Positions 1 through 5,039 of a stretch of DNA of 5,039 nucleotides are shown piece after piece; within the stretch, counting starts at the first letter, position 1, and every line of letters begins with the position of its first letter. The stretch comes from Dehalococcoidia bacterium (lineage in GTDB: Bacteria > Chloroflexota > Dehalococcoidia > E44-bin15), in contig DAOUVR010000098.1 in assembly GCA_030667555.1 (NCBI GenBank), positions 1-5,039 of the forward strand, in the 5' to 3' direction. Position numbers and translations under genes: made by a program. The notes beneath the pieces are model-generated. The model saw only the letters and a program-made list of their open reading frames with translations. It had not been told where the DNA came from and searched no databases.

Positions 1-2734
1 CTCCCCAAAGGTCGAACATAGTGGATTGCCCGCTTTCTTTAAGCCGTTGCTCGCTCTGGGACAGAGACATGATGCGGTCGATGCTGGCTAAAAGAGCGCC
101 GCGACCACCCAGGCAGTCCAGCGCCCCAACCTTGATCAAGCTCTCCAAGGCACGCTTGTTTATAGCTCTGAGGTCAGCCCTGCGGCAGAAGTCCTCAATA
201 GATTTAAAGACGCCTTCTTCTTGGCGACTGTCGATGATTGGTGCGACTGCTCCGAGCCCGACGTTTTTAATCGCTCCCAGCCCAAAGCGAATGCCCTTTT
301 GTCCATCTATATCCTCTATAGAGAAGGTACTGCTGCTGTTGTTTATGTCCGGGGGCAAGACGGGGATGTTAAGGCGACGGCACTCGTTTATAGCGGAGCT
401 GATCTTCTCCGGTTGACCCATGTGCATGGTAAACAATGCCGATATATACTCCGCGGGGTAATTAGCTTTTAGATAGGCGGTCTGATAGGCGATCATAGCG
501 TAACTTACGCTATGAGCCTTATTGAAAGCATAGCCAGCAAAGGGCTCGATAAGGTCAAAAACGTCTCTGGCTAGCTCTTCGGAGAATTCCTTCCTCTTTG
601 CCCCGGCGATAAAGTCCTTTCTCTCCCTCCTCATCACAGTCGGTATCTTCTTACCCATAGCTTTTCGGAATATATCGGCCTGTCCCAGGCTGTAGCCGGC
701 GAATGCCTGAACGATGAGGAGCACCTGATCTTGGTAGACGATGACGCCGTAGGTCTCTTCCAATATCTGGGAAAGGGCGGGATGAGGGAACTGGATCGGC
801 TCTAGACCATGCTTTGCCTTGATGAAAGTGGGGATGTGCTGCATGGGACCGGGGCGGTACAGGGCGATCATGGCGGCAATATCGCTGAATGCGGAGGGCT
901 TGAGTTCCTTGACGAAGCGGCGCATCCCTGTACCCTCAAGCTGGAAAACCCCCGTGGTCTCCCCTGAGGAAAGAAGCTCAAAGGTCCTGGGGTCATCGAG
1001 AGGGATGTGGCTGAGGTCAATGTATACACCCTGGGTCTGGGCGATGATCTCCGTCGTTTTCTGCAAAATGGTCAGGTTAACCAACCCCAGGATATCCAAC
1101 TTGAGCAAGCCTATTTGAGCGATGGCTTCCATGGGGAACTGAGTCATGGCGATCGCTTCGTCGTCCGCCCTGGTTGGTTTTTGAAGGGGTACATAGTGGC
1201 TAAGTGGTACTTTGGATATGACCACACCAGCGGCGTGGGTCGAGGCATGGCGGGCGATTCCCTCAAGACGCTTGGCGTTATCGACAAGCTGGCGCACACC
1301 TTCATCATCAAAGTAGAGTTTCCCTAGCTCCTGGTTCTCCTCAATGGCCCTTTCCAGGGTCATGTTGGGCCCGAAGGGCACTAGCCGGGCTACCCGGTCA
1401 ACATCCCCATAGGGCATTCCCAGAGCCCTTCCCACATCCCTCAGCGCTGCCCTCGCTCCAAAGGTGCCGAAGGTAATGATCTGGGCAACACGGTCGCGTC
1501 CATATTTTTTAGCGGCATAGGAGATTAGCTCATCACGCCGGTCATCTTGAAAATCGAGGTCGATGTCTGGCATCTCCTTGCGCTCCACATTAAGAAAGCG
1601 CTCAAAGACCAGATTATGTTCCAAAGGATTGATATTGGTGATCCCAAGAGAGTAAAGGACGAGGCTTGCGGCAGCGCTGCCCCTGACGCCGAAGAGGATC
1701 TTGCGTTCTTTAGCGAAGGATATCAGATCCCAAACCACCAGGAAGTAGTTAGCGAAGTCGGTTTTTCGTATTACATCCAGCTCATACTCCAGCCGCTCTA
1801 CTGCCTCGCTGGAAGGTTCAGCAAATCGACGGGCAAGTCCCGTTCGGCAGAGCTCTTCAAGGTAATCATCGGCACTCTTGCCCTCCGGTGTTTTGACCTC
1901 GGGGAGGAGAAGACGGTCAAATTCCAGTTCTAGATGGCACATATCAGCGATGCGCTCGCTGTTATGTAGTGTATGGGGAATGTCGGAGAAAAGCTCTGCC
2001 ATCTCCTCTTCACTTCTCAGGTAGAAGGTGTCTCCAATCTTTAGCCGCTTGTCATCATAGATGGTGCAGTTGGTTTGGACGCATAAGAGGAGCTCATGGG
2101 AGAAGGAATCCTCCTTATAGACATAGTGAGTGTCGTTGGTCGCTACGAGGGGTATGTCCAGCGCTTGGCCTATGGCGATCAGTTCACGATTTATCTTTTC
2201 CAGCTCCTCTATAGGGTGACGTTGAAGCTCAAGGTAGAAATCACCGAACAATTCTTTGTACCAGAGGGCAGCTTTCTTAGCTTCCTCATTGTCCCCTTGC
2301 AGAATGAGGCGCGGGATCTCACCCTGGAGGCACCCTGATAGGGCAATCAGTCCCTCATGGTGTTCTTCCAGAAGTTCCCGATCTACCCTCGGCTTATAAT
2401 AGAACCCCTCAAGGTGAGCCTTTGTGGTGAGTTGAATGAGGTTTTGATAACCCTTTTCGTTCTTGGCGAGCAGAATGAGGTGATATGGATTCTTGTCTTT
2501 GGCAGTTTTTGAATGGCGTCCAAAGGGTGCTACATAGACCTCGCACCCAATGATTGGCTTTATCCCCGCCTCTTTGGCAGCGAGATAGAATTCAATTACT
2601 CCATACATGGTGCCGTGATCGGTGATGGCTAGGCTGTTCATCCCCAGTTCCTTCGCCCTGGAGATGAGTCGATGGATGGAGCACATTCCATCGAGGAGAC
2701 TGTATTCAGTGTGCACATGAAGGTGTGTAAACAT
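1..2734 (-). CDS. dnaE: DNA polymerase III alpha subunit (replicative DnaE), C-terminus cut off by the window edge
   Basis: Catalytic subunit of the replicative polymerase, extending DNA at the fork in complex with the sliding clamp. I read 911 uninterrupted codons from ATG 2734 to the left edge. The PHP domain (about 1-270) opens MFTHLHVHTEYS and keeps H6, H8, D15, H40, E65, H85, C135, D201 and H203. The polymerase core has GVRGSAAAS (349-357), PDIDLDF (389-395, catalytic D390 and D392) and LLKLDILGL with the third aspartate D547. Conserved YRPGPM (626-631), YGVIVYQDQV (662-671), KAMGKK (691-696) and NKAHSVSYA (738-746) follow, then a helix-hairpin-helix part with GLGAIKNVG (818-826). QSTMF (903-907) fits the internal clamp-binding motif (QADMF in E. 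coli). The family is about 1,150 residues long, so roughly 240 residues (OB fold, tau-binding region) lie outside. The clamp motif and full PHP set argue against ImuC/DnaE2. There is no Shine-Dalgarno before the start. folC is divergent. Confidence 0.97.
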   Translation of the reverse strand, partial: MFTHLHVHTEYSLLDGMCSIHRLISRAKELGMNSLAITDHGTMYGVIEFYLAAKEAGIKPIIGCEVYVAPFGRHSKTAKDKNPYHLILLAKNEKGYQNLIQLTTKAHLEGFYYKPRVDRELLEEHHEGLIALSGCLQGEIPRLILQGDNEEAKKAALWYKELFGDFYLELQRHPIEELEKINRELIAIGQALDIPLVATNDTHYVYKEDSFSHELLLCVQTNCTIYDDKRLKIGDTFYLRSEEEMAELFSDIPHTLHNSERIADMCHLELEFDRLLLPEVKTPEGKSADDYLEELCRTGLARRFAEPSSEAVERLEYELDVIRKTDFANYFLVVWDLISFAKERKILFGVRGSAAASLVLYSLGITNINPLEHNLVFERFLNVERKEMPDIDLDFQDDRRDELISYAAKKYGRDRVAQIITFGTFGARAALRDVGRALGMPYGDVDRVARLVPFGPNMTLERAIEENQELGKLYFDDEGVRQLVDNAKRLEGIARHASTHAAGVVISKVPLSHYVPLQKPTRADDEAIAMTQFPMEAIAQIGLLKLDILGLVNLTILQKTTEIIAQTQGVYIDLSHIPLDDPRTFELLSSGETTGVFQLEGTGMRRFVKELKPSAFSDIAAMIALYRPGPMQHIPTFIKAKHGLEPIQFPHPALSQILEETYGVIVYQDQVLLIVQAFAGYSLGQADIFRKAMGKKIPTVMRRERKDFIAGAKRKEFSEELARDVFDLIEPFAGYAFNKAHSVSYAMIAYQTAYLKANYPAEYISALFTMHMGQPEKISSAINECRRLNIPVLPPDINNSSSTFSIEDIDGQKGIRFGLGAIKNVGLGAVAPIIDSRQEEGVFKSIEDFCRRADLRAINKRALESLIKVGALDCLGGRGALLASIDRIMSLSQSEQRLKESGQSTMFDLWG
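494..514. repeat. 21-bp perfect palindrome inside dnaE
   Basis: Arms CATAGCGTAA (494-503) and TTACGCTATG (505-514) are exact reverse complements around a single central base. The site encodes DnaE residues H741-M747 (HSVSYAM), part of a strongly conserved segment. The codons pair symmetrically (CAT/ATG, AGC/GCT, GTA/TAC), so conserved protein sequence allows the symmetry, but synonymous choices had to match. No function is known; it may be chance. Confidence 0.6.
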
Positions 2735-2760
2735 CGACGGATTGCGTGTCGGGGGTTTTG

Positions 2761-2776
2761 CTGTATTATAACACAG
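2761..2776. promoter_or_regulatory. Candidate operator dyad over the dnaE -10 box
   Basis: CTGTATTATAACACAG is an imperfect 16-bp dyad whose half-sites agree at 7 of 8 positions, with the form CTGT-N8-ACAG. It completely covers the dnaE -10 hexamer, a position where a bound repressor would block transcription. The layout matches the proteobacterial LexA box (CTG-N10-CAG). Whether the LexA of this organism uses such a box is unknown, and an AT-rich -10 region is partly self-complementary by nature, so this is only a candidate. Confidence 0.35.
2765..2773 (-). promoter_or_regulatory. dnaE promoter, extended -10
   Basis: On the minus strand TGT precedes a perfect TATAAT (2770-2765), giving an extended -10 element. 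No good -35 hexamer is found 16-18 bp upstream, as is common for extended -10 promoters. Transcription would start near 2758 with an A, leaving a leader of about 24 nt that has no purine-rich Shine-Dalgarno before ATG 2734. Confidence 0.6.
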
Positions 2777-2779
2777 GTA

Positions 2780-2814
2780 TCGACTGAGTGCCCTCTTATT
2801 TCCTATGATATACT
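2780..2814 (+). promoter_or_regulatory. folC promoter implying a leaderless mRNA
   Basis: TATACT (2809-2814) is preceded by TGA, forming an extended -10; an overlapping TATGAT (2804-2809) has TCGACT (2780-2785) 18 bp upstream as a 4-of-6 match to TTGACA. The first choice puts the transcription start at about 2820-2821, on the A of the folC ATG; the second leaves about five bases. Neither has room for a ribosome binding site, and none is visible. Confidence 0.5.
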
Positions 2815-2820
2815 AATAAC

Positions 2821-4143
2821 ATGAATTACCAGGAAGCGCTGAACTACATCCTGAGCTTTACCGACTTTGAGAAATTGCCTCCCTCGTACTGGTCCAGGGA
2901 ATTCGACCTGAGGCGTATGGATGAGTTCCTTGAGAGATTGGGCAATCCTCATTTGGCACCGAGATCGGTTCTTGTAGCCGGTTCAAAGGGCAAGGGAAGC
3001 ACCGCCGCTATGATCGCTTCGGCCCTCTCAGCCGCAGGCTACAGGACGGGGCTTTACACCTCTCCTCATCTGCACACCTTCCGTGAGCGAATCCGTATCG
3101 GTGGAGAGCTCATCGGCGAGGAGGAGCTAGCGGCTGTTACAGACAGGTTGAAGCCCGAGGTTGAGGCGGTGAATCTTCGGCATGCTTATGGTGAACTTAC
3201 CACCTTCGAGATATTGACTACCATGGCATTTACCTACTTTAGAGACAAGGGGGTTGATTTCCAGGTTCTGGAAGTGGGACTGGGGGGACGCCTCGATGCC
3301 ACTAATGTGATAAGGCCTGAGGTTTCGGTTATAACGTCGATCAGCATGGAACATGCCGAGATTCTTGGCAATTCTCTAGAGCAGATAGCCAGGGAGAAGG
3401 CTGGCATCATAAAGCCGGGGGCTGTCGTGGTAAGTTCACCCCAGCGGAGTGAGGCTGCGGAGGCGATAAGGTCGGTTTGTCTCGAGAAGGGGGCCAGGGC
3501 AATCGTCGCGGGAAGGGATATTAGCTGGCGTAAATTGGCTTCAGACATCAATGGGCAAACCTTTGAGGTAAAGGGAAAAGCTGGTAGCTACAACCTTACT
3601 ATCCCGCTTCTTGGTGACCACCAATTGGAGAACGCTGCTGCTGCCGTCGCCGCCCTGGAGGTGCTTGGCGTTGATGCTGAGAATATCGCTCAGGGCCTGG
3701 CCACAGTGCGTTGGCCAGGGCGACTGGAGATTCTATGTCAAAGCCCCATTTTCCTTGTTGACGGCGCCCACAACCACGAGTCGGCAAGGAGATTGAAGGA
3801 TGCACTAAAGCATAATCTGGATTTCGACCGTTTAATCCTTATATTAGGGGTGTCTTCCGATAAGGATATGGCGGGGATTGTGCAGGAACTCGCAGCGCTC
3901 TCCAGCTTTGCTATAGTTACCCGGTCTCGCCACCCACGGGCATTGGAGCCGCAACTCCTATTAGAGGAACTGGAGAAACAAGGGGTGAAGGGAGAGATAG
4001 CGAAGAGCGTGTCTGTAGCGGTGGAGCGTGCTCTGCAAATGGCGGGGCGCAAAGACCTTATCTGTGCAACAGGGTCGCTGTTTGTGGTTGCTGAGGCGAG
4101 AGAGTACATAAAGAAAATCCCCGTTGAGGTTTACCCGCAATAG
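2821..4143 (+). CDS. folC: Bifunctional folylpolyglutamate synthase / dihydrofolate synthase
   Basis: Cytoplasmic ATP-dependent ligase of the Mur ligase superfamily that adds glutamate to reduced folates and, in bifunctional members, to dihydropteroate. At 440 aa it is full length for the family. Visible motifs in order: P-loop GSKGKGST (54-61), omega loop YTSPHLHTFRERIRI (79-93), TTFE (127-130), EVGLGGRLDATNV (151-163), SMEHAEILG (175-183) with the expected metal-binding histidine, REKAGIIKPG (191-200) carrying the lysine that is carbamylated in relatives, HQLENAAAA (267-275), RWPGRLE (297-303), VDGAHN (313-318) opening the C-terminal domain, SSDKDM (345-350) and ATGSLFVVAEAR (416-427). The start fits the family N-terminus (MNYQEAL), although no Shine-Dalgarno precedes it and the transcript is probably leaderless. 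Sequence alone does not show whether the dihydrofolate synthase activity is retained. It is transcribed away from dnaE; the next gene follows after 71 bp with no visible terminator between. Confidence 0.96.
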   Translation: MNYQEALNYILSFTDFEKLPPSYWSREFDLRRMDEFLERLGNPHLAPRSVLVAGSKGKGSTAAMIASALSAAGYRTGLYTSPHLHTFRERIRIGGELIGEEELAAVTDRLKPEVEAVNLRHAYGELTTFEILTTMAFTYFRDKGVDFQVLEVGLGGRLDATNVIRPEVSVITSISMEHAEILGNSLEQIAREKAGIIKPGAVVVSSPQRSEAAEAIRSVCLEKGARAIVAGRDISWRKLASDINGQTFEVKGKAGSYNLTIPLLGDHQLENAAAAVAALEVLGVDAENIAQGLATVRWPGRLEILCQSPIFLVDGAHNHESARRLKDALKHNLDFDRLILILGVSSDKDMAGIVQELAALSSFAIVTRSRHPRALEPQLLLEELEKQGVKGEIAKSVSVAVERALQMAGRKDLICATGSLFVVAEAREYIKKIPVEVYPQ

Positions 4144-4157
4144 AAATGAAAACGTTG

Positions 4158-4166
4158 TGGCATAAT
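4158..4166 (+). promoter_or_regulatory. Possible extended -10 promoter for the TIGR04076-like gene
   Basis: TGG followed by CATAAT (4161-4166) matches an extended -10, with a start near 4173 and a leader of about 42 nt. No convincing -35 is present, and the gene could instead be read through from folC, since no terminator separates them. Confidence 0.3.
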
Positions 4167-4202
4167 TGATCGCAGCATGACATTTGGAAAGAATGTAAGA
4201 AA

Positions 4203-4210
4203 GGGAGGTG
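4203..4210 (+). promoter_or_regulatory. Shine-Dalgarno that fixes the GTG start at 4215
   Basis: GGGAGGTG is a near-perfect anti-16S match ending about five bases before the GTG. It supports GTG as the start codon and contrasts with the missing site in front of folC. Confidence 0.85.
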
Positions 4211-4214
4211 TACT

Positions 4215-4493
4215 GTGGCAAACCAGGTCGGTTATCGGGTGGTAGGCACGATCAAGGCGGTCAAAGGGAGCTGTAGCGCCGGGCACAAGGTGGGAGATAA
4301 GCTAGAGCTCAGTGGTCACAATACTGCCGGGCTTTGTGGCTTCTTCTATCATGATATCTATCCGTACCTCATCATGCTGCAGTTTGGCGGTAGCTTTCCT
4401 GCGGAGTGGGGAGGAGACCAAGATGTTGTTGAACTGGACTGTATGGACAAGTGGAATCTAGTCACCATAGAGTTGAGGCGGCTAAGGGAATAA
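4215..4493 (+). CDS. TIGR04076-like protein of unknown function, 92 aa
   Basis: A small soluble protein starting at GTG behind a strong Shine-Dalgarno. The layout resembles what I recall of the uncharacterised TIGR04076 family: an N-terminal strand YRVVGTIKAVKG, then CSAGHKVGD (20-28), a central GLCGFFYHDIYPYLIMLQFGG stretch whose key residues are C41, H46 and P50, and a closing strand with C76 ending VTIELRRLRE. About 90 residues is usual for the family. Cysteines C20, C41 and C76 together with H24 and H46 could bind a metal or take part in redox chemistry, but that is speculation. There is no signal peptide or transmembrane segment. It lies 71 bp after folC on the same strand and converges on the SWIM gene, the stop codons being 2 bp apart. 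No function should be assigned. Confidence 0.85.
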   Translation: MANQVGYRVVGTIKAVKGSCSAGHKVGDKLELSGHNTAGLCGFFYHDIYPYLIMLQFGGSFPAEWGGDQDVVELDCMDKWNLVTIELRRLRE

Positions 4494-4495
4494 AC

Positions 4496-4768
4496 TCAGG
4501 CGATTCCTAGCTTTTCTGCAATCTCCGGGGAGAGGGCTTCTTCAGGGAGCATCCCGACGAGAATCTTCTGCAACGCCATGGTATGGCTGCAAAGCCCCCA
4601 TTTGGCGAAGAAGCTGCAGGAGCAGTGCCACTGCCCTTCTCTATAGCTAGTTGCATGTGTATTGTTCTCCCCGGCAAAGCTCACCGCAAAATCCGAGAAT
4701 TTTATGCGCTCTCGCTGTTCAGCGTAACGGTGAGCCTTTTCAATCTTGCCGATAAGACTCGATTGCAT
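4496..4768 (-). CDS. Small SWIM zinc-finger protein, 90 aa
   Basis: The centre reads WHCSCSFFAKWGLCSHTMAL, giving C49, C51, C60 and H62 in a CxCx8CxH arrangement. This is the SWIM zinc-binding signature, seen in proteins that bind DNA or other proteins. An N-terminal basic, helix-like stretch (LIGKIEKAHRYAEQRERIKF, 5-24) precedes it, then a short beta region, and a C-terminal helix with LPEEALSPEIAEKLGIA. There are no other domains, so it is a stand-alone SWIM module rather than part of a helicase or transposase. The reading frame is open up to an ATG at 4795, but AAGGAGG sits five bases before ATG 4768, so that start is chosen. The gene has its own promoter and a structured leader, and its stop lies 2 bp from the converging stop. 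The partner and role are unknown; small SWIM proteins of this type seem familiar from Chloroflexota. Confidence 0.85.
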   Translation of the reverse strand: MQSSLIGKIEKAHRYAEQRERIKFSDFAVSFAGENNTHATSYREGQWHCSCSFFAKWGLCSHTMALQKILVGMLPEEALSPEIAEKLGIA

Positions 4769-4773
4769 AATAC

Positions 4774-4780
4774 CCTCCTT
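4774..4780 (-). promoter_or_regulatory. Shine-Dalgarno of the SWIM gene; decides the start
   Basis: AAGGAGG on the minus strand ends five bases before ATG 4768. It rules out the longer start at 4795, whose first nine residues would be encoded by the hairpin arm and the ribosome binding site itself. Confidence 0.88.
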
Positions 4781-4781
4781 A

Positions 4782-4826
4782 AAGCTGAAAGGCACCCCGA
4801 CATATGGGGTGCCTACATATCAGCTT
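4782..4826 (-). promoter_or_regulatory. Two-part hairpin in the SWIM gene leader
   Basis: A 9-bp GC-rich stem pairs AGGCACCCC (4790-4798) with GGGGTGCCT (4806-4814) around a 7-nt loop. An outer 7-bp stem pairs AAGCTGA (4782-4788) with TCAGCTT (4820-4826). The two are joined by an asymmetric interior loop (1 and 5 nt). In the SWIM transcript the structure ends two bases before the AAGGAGG site, which itself stays single-stranded. It could affect translation, protect the mRNA or bind a protein. It lacks the T-run of an intrinsic terminator on either strand. Confidence 0.6.
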
Positions 4827-4832
4827 AGCTGA
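4820..4832. promoter_or_regulatory. 13-bp near-palindrome and repeated TTTCAGCT element
   Basis: TCAGCTTAGCTGA is symmetric around one base. Its right half extends to AGCTGAAA (4827-4834), which recurs at 4783-4790, exactly 44 bp away (about four helical turns). Lying between the SWIM promoter and the ribosome binding site, it could be an operator or part of an alternative RNA fold. The function is inferred from position only. Confidence 0.4.
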
Positions 4833-4858
4833 AAGATTGACCCAAGCATGTCATATAT

Positions 4859-4886
4859 ATTTTACTCCAAATACTGGGGAAGTCAA
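4859..4886 (-). promoter_or_regulatory. Sigma-70-type promoter of the SWIM gene
   Basis: TTGACT (4886-4881, 5 of 6) and TAAAAT (4864-4859, 5 of 6) are separated by 16 bp on the minus strand. The predicted start is near 4852, giving a leader of about 84 nt that contains the near-palindrome, the two-part hairpin and the ribosome binding site. Confidence 0.65.
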
Positions 4887-4918
4887 GTGCTCTTAATCGC
4901 TCAATACCTTCGTGACAC

Positions 4919-4951
4919 ACTGCTGGTTGCCCGCCCGGTGAAACCAGCAGT
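4919..4951. repeat. 10-bp inverted repeat
   Basis: ACTGCTGGTT (4919-4928) and AACCAGCAGT (4942-4951) are perfect complements around a 13-nt loop. The loop contains CCGCCC (4931-4936), able to pair with GGGCGG at 4954-4959, so it competes with the next hairpin. No T-run follows on either strand, so it is not an obvious terminator. Confidence 0.7.
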
Positions 4952-4953
4952 AG

Positions 4954-4974
4954 GGGCGGATTTCAAACCCGCCC
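4954..4974. repeat. GGGCGG/CCGCCC inverted repeat
   Basis: GGGCGG (4954-4959) pairs with CCGCCC (4969-4974) around a 9-nt loop, with a possible G-U pair outside. The wording (flanking TAGGGGCGG and ACCCGCCCTA) resembles palindromic intergenic repeats remembered from Chloroflexota and some Firmicutes genomes; the copy number in this genome cannot be judged from one window. Confidence 0.55.
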
Positions 4975-5014
4975 TAACTCAGAATGACATATGCCCACCC
5001 GCTCTGGGGCGTAG

Positions 5015-5033
5015 TTGTGGGGGGCACCCACAA
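5015..5033. repeat. TTGTGGG/CCCACAA inverted repeat at the right edge
   Basis: TTGTGGG (5015-5021) and CCCACAA (5027-5033) form a 7-bp stem with a 5-nt loop, GGGCA. It is the third palindrome within 115 bp and probably belongs to the same repeat cluster, which may extend beyond the window. Confidence 0.5.
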
Positions 5034-5039
5034 TTGCCA

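Larger units (their letters stand above)
4887..5039. other. Hairpin-rich intergenic end of the window, no gene seen
   Basis: No supported reading frame, tRNA or rRNA is visible here. The stretch carries three inverted repeats, listed separately, and short shared words: CCCGCCC twice (4930-4936, 4968-4974), and GACATATG at 4986-4993, which also occurs in the SWIM leader at 4799-4806. It looks like a dispersed intergenic palindromic repeat or several merged copies, and may continue past the right edge. Confidence 0.5.

Noticed and set aside
21..2338. Several plus-strand open frames of 80-131 codons (21-416, 221-472, 819-1118, 1007-1327, 1547-1933, 1969-2214, 2096-2338).
   Set aside because: All lie antisense to the continuous, motif-complete dnaE frame, lack ribosome binding sites and have no recognisable family features.
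1..2734. The polymerase as the mutagenic ImuC/DnaE2 or PolC type.
   Set aside because: It has the QSTMF clamp motif at the expected internal position and an intact PHP domain, and lacks an inserted exonuclease domain as in PolC.
4180..4196. Small inverted repeat ACATT...AATGT before the TIGR04076-like gene.
   Set aside because: Five-bp AT-rich arms in an AT-rich spacer are expected by chance.
3127..4221. Minus-strand frames of 68-123 codons and a plus-strand frame at 3611-3796 over folC.
   Set aside because: They are shadows of folC, whose motifs run through the whole region; the translations look low in structure and resemble no family.
4769..4795. Longer start for the SWIM protein at ATG 4795.
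   Set aside because: The extra codons would be made from the hairpin arm and the AAGGAGG site, which is correctly spaced for ATG 4768.
4790..4814. The 9-bp hairpin as a Rho-independent terminator.
   Set aside because: No run of T follows the stem on either strand; on the minus strand the promoter lies upstream and the gene downstream, so it is part of the leader.
4583..4828. Plus-strand frame of 81 codons.
   Set aside because: It runs antisense to the SWIM gene and through its leader hairpin, with no ribosome binding site; the SWIM frame carries the CxCx8CxH motif.
4919..5033. The repeated palindromes as a CRISPR array.
   Set aside because: The three stems differ in sequence and spacing, there is no identical direct repeat of CRISPR length with spacers, and no cas gene is seen.

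Overview
The window is an ordinary bacterial chromosomal segment with four protein genes, one of them running off the left edge, and a hairpin-rich non-coding right end. From left to right: the first 911 codons of dnaE on the minus strand (replicative DNA polymerase III alpha subunit, C-terminus outside the window); an 86-bp divergent intergenic region; folC on the plus strand (folylpolyglutamate/dihydrofolate synthase, 440 aa); a GTG-started 92-aa protein resembling the uncharacterised TIGR04076 family; a convergent 90-aa SWIM zinc-finger protein on the minus strand whose stop lies 2 bp from the previous stop; and about 270 bp without a gene that holds the SWIM gene's leader and promoter followed by a cluster of GC-rich inverted repeats.

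The organism is best guessed as a member of the Chloroflexota, possibly Dehalococcoidia-like. This is inference from remembered family resemblance: the GVRGSAA form of the DnaE active-site segment, the small SWIM protein type, and the intergenic GGGCGG...CCGCCC palindromes. No database was consulted. No phage, plasmid, insertion-sequence, CRISPR or RNA-gene signature was seen.

The genes do not form an obvious pathway. DnaE copies the chromosome and FolC keeps reduced folates in the cell for nucleotide and methionine synthesis, so both are growth housekeeping genes driven from one compact divergent promoter region. Neither has a Shine-Dalgarno sequence, and folC looks leaderless. The two small genes both have strong Shine-Dalgarno sites, so two translation-initiation modes sit side by side.

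I did not find a convincing new multi-gene system. The observations most worth a second look are regulatory: a CTGT-N8-ACAG dyad over the dnaE -10 box, the leaderless folC start, and a clear promoter followed by a structured leader (9-bp plus 7-bp stems, a repeated TTTCAGCT and a 13-bp near-palindrome) directly before the ribosome binding site of the SWIM gene.
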